This document shows, piece by piece, positions 1 through 11,800 of a stretch of 64,000 bases of DNA. The stretch covers positions 173,056,946 to 173,120,945 of the forward strand of contig OZ038378.1 of NCBI GenBank assembly GCA_964036045.1, read 5' to 3'. Made by a program: the position numbers and the translations under genes. Each line of letters begins with the position of its first letter. The first letter of the stretch is position 1. The DNA is from Eutreptiella sp. 'Long Island Sound 2002'. Taxonomy: Eukaryota; Euglenozoa; Euglenophyceae; Eutreptiales; Eutreptiaceae. The notes beneath the pieces were generated by a model. The model saw only the letters and a program-made list of their open reading frames with translations, ran no database searches and was not told the DNA's origin.

Positions 1-1740
1 CAAGCACACCATCGACCACGCCATTGGGCACGCTATCAAGCAGACCATCACGTACACCATCGAGCACGCCATCGAGCACGTCATCGAGCACGCTATCAAG
101 CACGCCATCAAGTACACCATCGAGCACGCCATCAAGTACACCATCAAGCGCACCATCAAGAACGCCATCAGGTACACCATCAAGCGCACCGTCAAGGACG
201 CCATCATGCACGCCCTCGAGCACACCATCCAGCATACCATCCAGCACACCATCGGCCACGCCATTGGGCAGGCTAACAAGCACGCCGTCAAGTACACCAT
301 CGAGCACGCCATCAAGCACGTCATCGAGCACGCTATCAAGCACGCCATCACGTACACCATCCAGTACACCATCAATCGCGCCATCAAGTACACCATCGAG
401 CACGCCATCAGGTACACCATCAAGCGCACCGTCAAGGACGCCATCATGCACGCCCTCGAGCACACCATCAAGCACACCATCATGCACACCATCGGCCACG
501 CCATAGGGCACGCTATCAAGCACACCATCAAGTACACAATCAAGCGCGCCATCAAGCACGCCATCGACCACGCCGTCACGTACACCATCAAACACGCCAT
601 CCAGAATGCCATCATGCACGCCCTCGAGCACACCATCAAGCTAACCATCAAGCACACCGTCGACCATGCCGTTGGGCACGCTAACAAGCACGCCAACAAG
701 TACACCATCGAGCACGCCATCGAGCACGTCATCGAGCACGCAATCGAGCCCGCCATCAAGTACACCATCAAACACGCCATCAAGTACACCATCACGCACG
801 CCATCAAGTACACCATCAAGCACACCATCAAGAACGCCATCATGCACGCCCTCGAGCGCACCATCAAGCGCACCATCAAGCACACCGTCGACCACGCCAT
901 TGGGCAGGCTAACAAGCACGCCAACAAGTACACCATCGAGCACGCCATCGAGCACGTCATCGAGCACGCCATCATTCACGCCATCACGTACGCCATCAAA
1001 CACGCCATCAAGTCCACCATCGCGCACGCCATCAAGTACACCATCAAGCGCACCATCAAGGACGCCATCATGTACGCCCTCGAGCACACCATCAAGCGCA
1101 CCATCAAGCACACCGTCGACCATGCCATAGGGCACACTAACAAGCACGCCATCAAGTACACCATCGAGCACGCCATCAAGCACGTCATCAAGCACGCTAT
1201 CAAGCACGCCGCCACGTACACCGTCAAGCACGCCATCGAGCACGCCATCGACCACGCCATCACGTACACCATCAAACACGCCATCAAGTTCACCATCACG
1301 CACGCCATCAAGTACACCATCAAGCACACCATCCAGAATGCCATCATGCATGCCCTCGAGCACACCATCAAGCACACCATCAAGCACACCATCGACCACG
1401 CCATGGGGCACGCAACCAAGCACGCCATCAAGTACACCATCGAACACGCCATCGAGCGCGTCATCGAGCACGCTATCACGCACGCCATCAAGTACACCAT
1501 CGAACACGCCATCGAGCGCGTCATCGAGCACACTACCAAGCACGCCGTCAAGTACACCATCGAGCACGCCATCGAGCACGCCATCAATCGCGCCATCACG
1601 TACACCGTCAAGCACGCCATCAAATACACCATCGCGCACTCCATCAAGTACACCATCAAGCACACCATCAAGGACGCCATCATGCACGCCCTCGAGCACA
1701 CCATCAAGCAAACCATCAAGCACACCGTCGACCCAGCCAT
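1..1740. repeat. 12-bp minisatellite array with ~230-bp higher-order periodicity
   Basis: The stretch is built from degenerate copies of a 12-mer close to CACGCCATCAAG. A marker segment (GCCATCATGCACGCCCTCGA) recurs near 200, 440, 610, 840, 1070, 1340 and 1680, so a longer unit of roughly 230 bp has been amplified over the 12-bp unit. Because 12 is a multiple of 3, frames run open for hundreds of codons on both strands (for example 206-1744), giving HAIK/YTIE- or TPSS-type low-complexity peptides. I read these as by-products of the repeat and not as genes. The array continues beyond the left edge of the window. Confidence 0.93.
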
Positions 1741-2145
1741 GTGAGGGATGCCCTGCCTTGGTGCAAGATGCCCTGCCACGTGCGGGATGCCCTGCCTGGT
1801 GTGGGATGCCTTGCCTAGTGCAGGATGCCCACCCTTCCTCCCTCCGCCCATCCAGCCCTACAACAGGCCCATAACCCTATCCAGCCCCCCCTCCCTCCGC
1901 CCATCCGGCCTAGAAACCAGCCCACAACCCTGACTTGCCCTCTCTCCCTCCCCCTATCCTGCCCTCAAACCGGCACACAGCGCAAACCAGCGCTCCCCCC
2001 CCCCTCAGCCCTTCCAGCCCAAAAACAAGCCCATAACCCAACCTGAGCTCTCTCAGCACTAGCACAGCACAGCACACAGCACATCGCAGCACACACCACA
2101 ACACAGCAAAGCACAACACAGCACAGCACAACACAGCACGGCGCA
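1674..2145. repeat. Segmental duplication, copy 1 (minisatellite end + GATGCCCTGCC repeats + CACAGCA tract)
   Basis: This block contains the last 12-bp repeat units, a short run of GATGCCCTGCC/GGGATGCC repeats, a C-rich stretch and a CACAGCA/CACAACA-rich tail. The same ordered block recurs at about 2535-2998 with few differences, roughly 860 bp downstream. The CACAGCA tail is related to the ACAAC pentamer tracts farther along. Confidence 0.85.
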
Positions 2146-2194
2146 GGATGCCCACCCTCCCACCCTCTCCCCCTCCAGCCCTGAACGCAGGAGC

Positions 2195-2535
2195 CCGGCC
2201 TTACAGGAGACTCCGAACACCCCCTGGGCTGGGCTCCCCGTCCCCCCCAGGCCGGTGCGCCCGGTTCTCTGGAGCAGATGGTCCCCCATTGGCCTTACAG
2301 GAGACTCCGAACACCCCCTGGGCTGGGCTCCCCGTCCCCCCCAGGCAGGTGCGCCCGGTTCTCTGAAGCAGATGGCCCCCCATTGGCCTTACAGGAGACT
2401 CCGAACAGCCCCTGGGCAGGACTTCCCGTCCCCCCCAGGCCAGTGTGCCCGGTTCTCCGAAGAAGACGCCTCCCCATGGGCCTTAAAGGCTTTTCCGACC
2501 ACCCCCTAGGCTGGACTCCCCGTCCCCCCCAGGCC
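2195..2535. repeat. 94-bp tandem repeat, small cluster (about 3.6 copies)
   Basis: Copies of a GC-rich 94-bp unit recognisable by GACTCCGAACACCCCCTGGG, CCCGTCCCCCCCAGGCCGG and GGCCCCCCATTGGCC. The same unit forms the larger array at 4575-5870. The last copy breaks off at about 2535 and joins directly to a 12-bp minisatellite segment, leaving a chimeric junction between two otherwise separate satellites. Confidence 0.9.
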
Positions 2536-2998
2536 GGACGCCATCATGCACGCCCTCGAGCACACCATCAAGCAAACCATCAAGCACACCGTGAACCCTG
2601 CCATGTGCGAGATGCCCTGCCTGGTGCGGGATGCCCTGCCACGTGCGGGATGCCCTGCCTGGTGTGGGATGCCTTGCCTAGTGCAGGATGCCCACCCTTC
2701 CTCCCTCCGCCCATCCAGCCCTACAACAGGCCCATAACCCTATCCAGCCCCCCCTCCCTCCGCCCATCCGGCCTAGAAACCAGCCCACAACCCTGACTTG
2801 CCCTCTCTCCGCCCCCCTATCCTGCCCTCAAACCGGCACACAGCGCAAACCAGCACTCCCCCCCCCTCAGCCCTTCCAGCTCAAAAACAAGCCCATAACC
2901 CAACCAGAGCTCTCTCGGCACTAGCACAGCACAACACACAACACATCGCAGCACACCCCACAACACAGCGAAGCACGACACAGCACAGCACAGCACAG
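2535..2998. repeat. Segmental duplication, copy 2
   Basis: Second copy of the 1674-2145 block: minisatellite fragment, GATGCCCTGCC repeats, C-rich stretch and CACAGCA tail in the same order. It is joined upstream to the 94-bp repeat and downstream to the 47-bp repeat, so the block has moved as a cassette between satellite types. Confidence 0.85.
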
Positions 2999-2999
2999 A

Positions 3000-3335
3000 C
3001 CAAGGGCAGTGAGGCAGTGCATTGCAGAGGTTGCACTGTCCGCTGCCCCCAGGCAGTGAGGCAGTGCATTGCAAGAGTTCCACTGCCCACTGCCCCAGGG
3101 CAGTGAGGTAGTACATTGCAGGAGTTCCACTGCCCACTGCCCCCAGGCAGTGAGGCAGTGCGTTGCAGGAGGTCCACTGCCCACTGCCCCCAGGCCGTGG
3201 CGCAGTGTGTCGCAGGAGTACCACTGCCCACTGGCCCAGGCAGGGCGGCAGTGTATTGCAGGAGATGCCCGGCCCACTGCCCCAAGGGAGGGGGGCAGTG
3301 AGCGGCGGGAGTACCACTCCCCACTGCCCTCAGGC
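3000..3335. repeat. 47-bp hairpin satellite, small cluster (about 7 copies)
   Basis: Units of about 47 bp with CACTGCCCACTGCC followed by GGCAGTGAGGCAGTG and TTGCAGGAG. These are the same family as the main array at 5885-14290. The last copies are diverged (AGGCAGGGCGGCAGTG, AAGGGAGGGGGGCAGTG), and the same diverged copies end the main array at 14113-14290. Confidence 0.92.
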
Positions 3336-3725
3336 AATGCCAACAGTGCAGCAGGGCACACACAGTGCAGTGTGGTGCAGAGCACCAAGCAATGCGGCAC
3401 CACACAGAAGGCACTGGTGGTGCAGCGCGGCACGCAAGGTGCAGTGGGCAAATGAGACCCTGTGTGACTGCGCGCAGGCGTCGGCAAGGCAGTGTCGGCC
3501 AAGTGTGAGAGTGCACTGGTCCGGCTATGCCACAACACACTTACACACAGCGCGCACACAACACACACAGCCCAGCCCGTTTACCTGTACCCGTGGGTAG
3601 ACATCCCGGCCTTTGCCTTTTGGTAACAGCGCCTTCGGCACAACACAGCACAACACAACACAACACAACACAACACAACGCAACACAACGCAACACAACA
3701 CAACACAACACAACACAACCTGAGT
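3163..3725. repeat. Array-end block, copy 1 (duplicated at 14113-14715)
   Basis: The terminal, diverged 47-bp units, about 300 bp of non-repetitive sequence and an ACAAC tract recur in the same order at 14113-14715. The downstream copy carries 87 extra bases (about 14297-14383) made of partial 47-bp units. The two copies bracket the whole 3.7-14.1 kb region as an approximately 11-kb direct repeat. Confidence 0.88.
3641..3720. repeat. ACAAC pentanucleotide microsatellite
   Basis: About 80 bp of nearly uninterrupted CACAA/ACAAC pentamers with a few ACGCA variants. It is the shorter counterpart of the tract at 14677-15110. Confidence 0.95.
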
Positions 3726-3934
3726 ACTCCCCAGCTCTACTCACGGGCTGGGTGCTTCATGGCAAGCGTCCAGGTGTGCAGGTGGAAAGGGCCCTGAAGG
3801 GTGCATGTGAGGGGCCCCCGCCCTAGCAGAGGCGCGGTGCCTGGGAGGAGGGGATGGCCGGTGGCGCGGACATGCGCGGGGGGCCCCGACAACGACCCCC
3901 CGCCCTGTAACATGTGCGAGGGTACGAGGAGGGA

Positions 3935-3940
3935 TATAAA
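3935..3940 (+). promoter_or_regulatory. TATA box-like TATAAA upstream of the structured island
   Basis: TATAAA lies in GGGATATAAAGCTGG, in the non-repetitive spacer just after the ACAAC tract. About 15 bp downstream a perfect 6-bp stem with an 8-nt loop begins (GGACTG...CAGTCC). The motif alone is weak, but it lies 5' of a dense run of inverted repeats. If it acts as a promoter, transcription would start around 3965 and run into the candidate RNA at 4330-4560. Confidence 0.35.
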
Positions 3941-4329
3941 GCTGGCCTGAGGACTGGAGTGGAGCAGTCCAGTGGGTCAGTCGAATGTGGGCCAGATGAC
4001 TAAGCCCGGAGACGCCGCCCCTGTCCCCGTCCGGTTGGACACCCTGGTATCGGTATCCGACATCCTTTAGGTACGGTATAAGGCCCCCCGGCCACCACCC
4101 CGGCGCCAACACCAGGGAGGGCGTCCGGGAGGGGTAACAGCCCCCGATCCCCCAAAGGCAGCCCCAAAGGTGAGCGCACCACTGGAAGGGGCATGTCTGC
4201 GGGGTAAACAACAGCGCTGAGTAATTCCCTAACGTAATGAATAGTGCCTACTGCCGTAACTAATGCTTAACAGGGTAAATGCCCCCCCCCCGGGGCCAGT
4301 TTAGTGCGCAACCCCCAGAGCCGGACTCG

Positions 4330-4560
4330 ACCGGCCGTACTGAGGCGAGCCCAGAAATGGGTATGGCAGGCCACAGTCCAGCTGGTAGCCACGCCTCAGT
4401 ACACTCCGTCGGCTCATAAGGCCCACGGGGGCCCCAAACACCGTTACGTTCGGGAGTTAAGCCCCGGCGGTGTTTGGGGTTGTTCCTGGTTAAGAGGACT
4501 CACGTTGAGTCCCAGATACTGTTACCCCGGGGTTATGACCCCCGGTACTGCCTGCTTACT
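4330..4560 (+). ncRNA. Candidate structured RNA: consecutive perfect hairpins
   Basis: Four hairpins follow one another. (1) GTACTGAGGCG at 4337-4347 pairs perfectly with CGCCTCAGTAC at 4392-4402, and its loop contains CCCA-GAAA-TGGG (4350-4361), a stem with a GNRA-type tetraloop. (2) CCCCAAACACCG at 4432-4443 pairs perfectly with CGGTGTTTGGGG at 4468-4479. (3) GGACTCA at 4496-4502 pairs with TGAGTCC at 4506-4512 across a CGT loop. (4) TACC..GGGG and CCCC..GGTA pair imperfectly at 4523-4547. I could not match this to 5S rRNA, a snRNA, SRP RNA, a tRNA, or a group I or II intron core. It could equally be a foldback DNA element, and RNA function is an inference from the stems. Confidence 0.4.
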
Positions 4561-4574
4561 TGCCTGCTGCTGCT

Positions 4575-5870
4575 GGGAGACTCCGAACACCCCCTGGGCT
4601 GGGCTCCCCGTCCCCCCCAGGGCCGGTGCGCCCGGTTCCCTAAAGAAGATGGCCCCCCCTTGGCCTGGCAGGAGACTCCGAACACCCCCTGGGCAGGACT
4701 CCCTGTCCCCCCCGGGCCGGTGCGCCCGGTTCCCTGAAGAAGATGGCCCCCCATTGGCCTGGCAGGAGACTCCGAACACCCCCTGGGCAGGACTCCCCGT
4801 CCCCCCCGGGCCGGTGCGCCCGGTTCCTTAAAGAAGATGGCCCCCCATTGGCCTGGCAGGAGGCTCCGAACACCCCCTGGGCAGGACTCCCCGTCCCCCC
4901 CGGGCCGGTGCGCCCGGTTCCCTAAAGAAGATGGCCCCCCATTGGCCTTGCAGGAGGTTCCGACCACGCCCTGGGCTGGGCTCCCCGTCCCCCCCAGGCC
5001 GGTGTGCCCGGTTATTAGCAGATGACGCCTCCCCATGGGCCCTGCAGGAGGCTCCGACCACCCCCTGGGCTGGACTCCCCGTCCCCCCCAGGCCGGTGCG
5101 CCCGGTTATTGGAAGATGATGGCTCCCCATGGGCCTTGCAGGAGGTTCCGACCACCCCCTGGGCTGGGCTCCCCGTCCCCCCCAGGGCCGGTGCGCCCGG
5201 TTCCCTGAAGAAGATGGCCCCCCATTGGCCTGGCAGGAGACTCCGAACACCCCCTGGGCAGGACTCCCCGTCCCCCCCGGGCCGGTGCGCCCGGTTCCCT
5301 GAAGAAGATGGCCCCCCATTGGCCTGGCAGCGGACTCCGAACACCCCCTCGGCAGGACTCCCCGTCCCCCCCGGGCCGGTGCGCCCGGTTCCTTAAAGAA
5401 GATGGCCCCCCATTGGCCTGGCAGGAGGCTCCGAACACCCCCTGGGCAGGACTCCCCGTCCCCCCCGGGCCGGTGCGCCCGGTTCCCTAAAGAAGATGGC
5501 CCCCCATTGGCCTTGCAGGAGGTTCCGACCACGCCCTGGGCTGGGCTCCCCGTCCCCCCCAGGCCGGTGTGCCCGGTTATTAGCAGATGACGCCTCCCCA
5601 TGGGCCCTGCAGGAGGCTCCGACCACCCCCTGGGCTGGACTCCCCGTCCCCCCCAGGCCGGTGCGCCCGGTTATTGGAAGATGATGGCTCCCCATGGGCC
5701 TTGCAGGAGGTTCCGACCACCCCCTGGGCTGGGCTCCCCGTCCCCCCCAGGCCGGTGTGCCCGGTTATTAGCAGATGACGCCTCCCCATGGGCCCTGCAG
5801 GAGGCTCCGACCACCCCCTGGCCTGGACTCCCCGTCCCCCCCAGGCCGGTGCGCCCAGTAGTACATCCCC
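4575..5870. repeat. 94-bp tandem repeat, main array (about 14 copies)
   Basis: Copies of the GC-rich 94-bp unit follow each other without gaps. Subtypes differ by GAAGAAGATGGCC, TTATTAGCAGATGACG and TTGGAAGATGATGG at one position. A six-unit block starting near 4837 is repeated near 5402 (offset 565 bp) with almost no change, showing recent block duplication. The unit length is exactly twice that of the neighbouring 47-bp satellite, though I see no clear sequence similarity between them. Open frames here are by-products of the repeat. Confidence 0.95.
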
Positions 5871-5884
5871 ACAGGCCCGGCACT

Positions 5885-8800
5885 ACACTCCGACCATCCA
5901 TTGCGGGAATTGCACTGCCCACTGCCCCCAGGCAGTGAGGCAGTGGATTGCAGGAGGTCCACTGCCCACTGCCCCCAGGCAGTGGGGCAGTGCATTGCAG
6001 GAGGTCCACTGCCCACTGCCCCCAGGGCAGTGAGGCAGTGCATTGCAGGAGTTGCGCTGCCCACTGCCCCCAGGCAGTGCGGCAGTGCATTGCAGGAGAT
6101 GCACTGCCCACTGCCCCCAGGCAGTGGGGCAGTGCATTGCAGGAGTTCCACTGCCCACTGCCCCCAGGCAGTGAGGCAGTGCATTGCAGGAGTTCCGCTG
6201 CCCACTGCCCCCAGGCAGTGAGGCAGTGCATTGCAGGAGTTGCACTGTCCACTGCCCCCGGGCAGTGGGGCAGAGTAATGCAGAAGCTGCACTGCTCACT
6301 GCCCCCAGGCAGTGCGGCAGTGTATTGCCGGAGGTCCACTGCCCACTGCCCCAAAGCCAGTGCGGCAGTGCATTGCAGGAGTTGCGCTGCCCACTGCCCC
6401 GAAGCAGTGGGGCAGTGCATTGCAGGAGTTGCACTGCCCACTGCCCCCAGGCAGTGAGGCGGTGCATTGCAGGAGTTGCACTGCCCACTGCCCCCAGGGC
6501 AGTGAGACGGTGCATTGCAGGAGTTCCACTGCCCACTGCCCCCAAGCAGTGGGGCAGTGCATTGCAGGAGTTCCACTGCCCACTGCCCCCAGGCAGTGAG
6601 GCAGTGCATTGCAGGAGTTGCACTGTCCACTGCCCCCAGGGCGGTGAGGCAGTGCATTGCAGGAGTTGCACTGCCCACTGCCCACAGGCAGTGCGGCAGT
6701 GTATTGCCGGAGGTCCACTGCCCACTGCCCCCAAGCCAGTGCGGCAGTGCATTGCAGGAGTTGCGCTGCCCACTGCCCCCAAGCAGTGCGGCAGTGTATT
6801 GCAGGAGTTGCACTGCCCACTGCCCCCAGGCAGTGAGGCGGTGCATTGCAGGAGTTGCACTGCCCACTGCCCCCAGGGCAGTGAGACGGTGTATTGCAGG
6901 AGTTCCACTGCCCACTGCCCCCAGGCAGTGGGGCAGTGCATTGCAGGGGTTCCACTGCCCACTGCCCCCAGGCAGTGAGGTAGTGCATTGCAGGAGTTCC
7001 ACTGCCCACTGCCCCAGGGCAGTGAGGCGGTGCATTGCAGGAGTTGCACTGTCCACTGCCCCCAGGCAGTGAGGCAGTGCATTGCAGGAGTTGCACTGCC
7101 CACTGCCCCCAGGGCAGTGAGGCGGTGCATTGCAGGAGTTCCACTGCCCACTGCCCCCAGGCAGTGGGGCAGTGCATTGCAGGAGTTCCACTGCCCACTG
7201 CCCCCAGGCAGTGAGGTGGTGCGTTGCAGGAGTTCCACTGCCCACTGCCCCAGGGCAGTGAGGCGGTGCATTGCAGGAGTTGCACTGTCCACTGCCCCCA
7301 GGCAGTGAGGCACTGCATTGCAGGAGTTGCACTGCCCACTGCCCCCAGGCAGTGCGGCAGTGTATTGCAGGAGTTCCACTGCCCACTGCCCCCAGGCAGT
7401 GAGGCAGTGCATTGCAGGAGTTGCATTGTCCACTGCCCCCAGGGCGGTGAGGCAGTGCATTGCAGGAGTTGCACTGCCCACTGCCCCCAGGCAGTGCGGC
7501 AGTGTATTGCCGGAAGTCCACTGCCCACTGCCCCCAAGCCAGTGCGGCAGTGCATTGCAGGAGTTGCGCTGCCCACTGCCCCCAAGCAGTGCGGTAGTGT
7601 ATTGCAGGAGTTGCACTGCCCACTGCCCCCAGGCAGTGAGGCGGTGCATTGCAGGAGTTGCACTGCCCACTGCCCCCAGGGCAGTGAGACGGTGCATTGC
7701 AGGAGTTCCACTGCCCACTGCCCCCAGGCAGTGGGGCAGTGCATTGCAGGTATTCCACTGCCCACTGCCCCCAAGCAATGGGGCAGTGCATTGCAGGAGT
7801 TCCACTGCCCACTGCCCCCAGGCAGTGAGGCAGTGCATTGCAGGAGTTGCACTGTCCACTGCCCCCAGGGCGGTGAGGCAGTGCATTGCAGGAGTTGCAC
7901 TGCCCACTGCCCCCAGGCAGTGCGGCAGTGTATTGCCGGAGGTCCACTGCCCACTGCCCCCAAGCCAGTGCGGCAGTGCATTGCAGGAGTTGCGCTGCCC
8001 ACTGCCCCCAAGCAGTGCGGCAGTGTATTGCAGGAGTTGCACTGCCCACTGCCCCCAGGCAGTGAGGCGGTGCATTGCAGGAGTTGCGCTGCCCACTGCC
8101 CCCAGGGCAGTGAGACGGTGCATTGCAGGAGTTCCACTGCCCACTGCCCCCAGGCAGTGGGGCAGTGCATTGCAGGAGTTCCACTGCCCACTGCCCCCAG
8201 GCAGTGAGGTAGTGCATTGCAGGAGTTCCACAGCCCACTGCCCCCAAGCAGTGCGGCAGTGTATTGCAGGAGTTGCACTGCCCACTGCCCCCAGGCAGTG
8301 AGGCGGTGCATTGCAGGAGTTCCACTGCCCACTGCCCCAGGGCAGTGAGGCGGTGCATTGCAGGAGTTCCACTGCCCACTGCCCCCAGGCAGTGGGGCAG
8401 TGCATTGCAGGAGTTCCACTGCCCACTGCCCCCAGGCAGTGAGGTAGTGCATTGCAGGAGTTCCACTGCCCACTGCCCCCAGGGCGGTGAGGCGGTGCAT
8501 TGCAGGAGTTGCACTGTCCACTGCCCCCAGGCAGTGAGGCAGTGCATTGCAGGAGTTGCACTGCCCACTGCCCCCAGGCAGTGGGGCGGTGCATTGCAGG
8601 AGTTCCACTGCCCACTGCCCCCAGGCAGTGGGGCAGTGCATTGCAGGAGTTGCACTGTCCACTGCCCCCAGGGCGGTGAGGCAGTGCATTGCAGGGGTTG
8701 CACTGCCCCCTGCCCCCAGGCAGTGAGGCGGTGCATTGCAGGAGTTCCACTGCCCACTGCCCCCAGGCAGTGAGGCGGTGCATTGCAGGAGTTGCACTGC

Positions 8801-11800
8801 CCACTGCCCCCAAGGCAGTAAGGCGGTGCATTGCAGGAGTTCCACTGCCCACTGCCCCCAGGCAGTGGGGCAGTGCATTGCAGGAGTTCCACTGCCCACT
8901 GCCCCCAGGCAGTGAGGTAGTGCATTGCAGGAGTTCCACTGCCCACTGCCCCAGGGCGGTGAGGCGGTGCATTGCAGGAGTTGCACTGTCCACTGCCCCC
9001 AGGCAGTGAGGCAGTGCATTGCAGGAGTTGCACTGTCCACTGCCCCCGGGCAGTGGGGCAGAGTAATGCAGAAGCTGCACTGCTCACTGCCCCCAGGCAG
9101 TGCGGCAGTGTATTGCCGGAGGTCCACTGCCCACTGCCCCAAAGCCAGTGCGGCAGTGCATTGCAGGAGTTGCGCTGCCCACTGCCCCCAAGCAGTGCGG
9201 CAGTGTATTGCAGGAGTTGCACCGCCCACTGCCCCCAGGCAGTGAGGCGGTGCATTGCAGGAGTTGCACTGCCCACTGCCCCCAGGGCGGTGAGGCAGTG
9301 CATTGCAGGAGTTGCACTGCCCACTGCCCCCAGGCAGTGGGGCAGTGCATTGCAGGAGTTCCACTGCCCACTGCCCCCAGGCAGTGAGGCAGTGCATTGC
9401 AGGAGTTCCACTGTCCACTGCCCCCAGGGCGGTGAGGCAGTGCATTGCAGGAGTTGCACTGCCCACTGCCCCCAGGGCAGTGAGGCGGTGCATTGCAGGA
9501 GTTGCACTGCCCACTGCTTCCGGGGCAGTGAGACGGTGCATTGCAGGAGTTCCACTGCCCACTGCCCCCAAGCAGTGGGGCAGTGCATTGCAGGAGTTCC
9601 ACTGCCCACTGCCCCCAGGCAGTGAGGCAGTGCATTGCAGGAGTTCCACTGTCCACTGCCCCCAGGGCGGTGAGGCAGTGCATTGCAGGAGTTGCACTGC
9701 CCACTGCCCCCAGGCAGTGCGGCAGTGTATTGCCGGAGGTCCACTGCCCACTGCCCCCAAGCAGTGCGGCAGTGTATTGCAGGAGTTGCACCGCCCACTG
9801 CCCCCAGGCAGTGAGGCGGTGCATTGCAGGAGTTGCACTGCCCACTGCCCCCAGGGCAGTGAGACGGTGCATTGCAGGAGTTCCACTGCCCACTGCCCCC
9901 AGGCAGTGGGGCAGTGCATTGCAGGAGTTCCACTGCCCACTGCCCCCAGGCAGTGAGGTAGTGCTTTGCAGGAGTTCCACTGCCCACTGCCCCAGGGCAG
10001 TGAGGCGGTGCATTGCAGGAGTTGCACTGTCCACTGCCCCCAGGCAGTGAGGCAGTGTATTGCAGGAGGTCCACTGCCCACTGCCCCCAGGCGGTGAGGC
10101 AGTGCATTGCAGGAGTTGCGCTGCCCACTGCCCCCAGGCAGTGAGGCAGTGCATTGCAGGGGTTCCACTGCCCACTGCCTCAGGGCAGTGAAGCAGTGCA
10201 TTGCAGGAGGTCCACCGCCCACTGCCCCCAGGCAGTGGGGCAGTGCATTGAAGGAGGTCCACTGCCCACTGCCCCCAGGCAGTGGGGCAGTGCATTGAAG
10301 GAGGTCCACTGCCCACTGCCCCCAGGCAGTGAGGCGGTGTATTGCAGGAGTTCCGCTACCCACTGCCCCCAGGCAGTGAGGCAGTGTGTTGCAAGAGGTC
10401 CACTGCCCACTGCCCCCAGGCAGTGGGGCAGTGCATTGCAGGAGTTCCACTGCCCACTGCCCCCAGGCAGTGGGGCAGTGCATTGCAGGAGTTCCACTGC
10501 CCACTGCCCCCAGGCAGTGAGGTAGTGCTTTGCAGGAGTTCCACTGCCCACTGCCCCAGGGCAGTGAGGCGGTGCATTGCAGGAGTTGCACTGTCCACTG
10601 CCCCCAGGGCAGTGAGGCAGTGCATTGCAGGAGTTGCACTGCCCACTGCCCCCAGGGCAGTGAGGCGGTGCATTGCAGGAGTTCCACTGCCCACTGCCCC
10701 CAGGCAGTGGGGCGGTGCATTGCAGGAGTTCCACTGCCCACTGCCCCCAGGCAGTGGGGCGGTGCATTGCAGGAGTTCCACTGCCCACTGCCCCCAGGCA
10801 GTGAGGTAGTGCATTGCAGGAGTTCCACTGCCCACTGCCCCAGGGCAGTGAGGCGGTGCATTGCAGGAGTTGCACTGTCCACTGCCCCCAGGCAGTGAGG
10901 CAGTGCATTGCAGGGCTGCACTGCCCACTGCCCTCAGGGCAGTAAGGCGGTGCATTGCAGGAGTTCCACTGCCCACTGCCCCCAGGCGGTGGGGCAGTGC
11001 ATTGCAGGAGTTCCACTGCCCACTGCCCCCAGGCAGTGGGGCGGTGCATTGCAGGAGTTCCACTGCCCACTGCCCCCAGGCAGTGAGGTAGTGCTTTGCA
11101 GGAGTTCCACTGCCCACTGCCCCAGGGCAGTGAGGCGGTGCATTGCAGGAGTTGCACTGTCCACTGCCCCCAGGCAGTGAGGCAGTGTATTGCAGGAGGT
11201 CCACTGCCCACTGCCCCCAGGCGGTGAGGCAGTGCATTGCAGGAGTTGCGCTGCCCACTGCCCCCGGGCAGTGGGGCGGTGCATTGCAGGAGTTCCACTG
11301 CCCACTGCCCCCAGGCAGTGAGGCAGTGCATTGCAGGAGTTGCACTGTCCACTGCCCCCAGGGCGGTGAGACAGTGCATTGCAGGAGTTGCACTGCCCAC
11401 TGCCCCCAGGCAGTGCGGCAGTGTATTGCCGGAAGTCCACTGCCCACTGCCCCCAAGCCAGTGCGGCAGTGCATTGCAGGAGTTGCACTGTCCACTGCCC
11501 CCAGGGCGGTGAGGCAGTGCATTGCAGAAGTTGCACTGCCCACTGCCCCCAGGCAGTGCGGCAGTGTATTGCCGGAGGTCCACTGCCCACTGCCCCCAAG
11601 CCAGTGCGGCAGTGCATTGCAGGAGTTGCGCTGCCCACTGCCCCCAAGCAGTGCGGCAGTGTATTGCAGGAGTTGCACTGCCCACTGCCCCCAGGCAGTG
11701 AGGCGGTGCATTGCAGGAGTTGCGCTGCCCACTGCCCCCAGGGCAGTGAGACGGTGCATTGCAGGAGTTCCACTGCCCACTGCCCCCAGGCAGTGGGGCA

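Larger units (their letters stand above)
3741..4565 (+). other. Non-repetitive island between satellite arrays
   Basis: About 820 bp with no tandem repeat, between the ACAAC tract and the 94-bp array. It holds no convincing protein frame: the open frames here are short and lack splice context. It contains the TATA-like motif at 3935 and numerous short inverted repeats, including near-dyads around 4045-4085, and ends in the structured stretch at 4330-4560. The coding strand for any RNA is assumed from the TATA orientation. Confidence 0.5.

Noticed and set aside
206-1744. 512-codon open frame with HAIKHAIKYTIE repeats
   Set aside because: It follows entirely from a 12-bp tandem repeat; other frames and the opposite strand are equally open.
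4335-4365. CTGAGG...GAAA resembling a hammerhead ribozyme core
   Set aside because: The CTGATGA core is not present and the bases lie within a perfect stem, incompatible with the hammerhead fold.
4441-4470. GGGAGTTAAGC resembling part of 5S rRNA
   Set aside because: Only this short phrase matches; the remaining 5S helices and the internal Pol III elements are absent.
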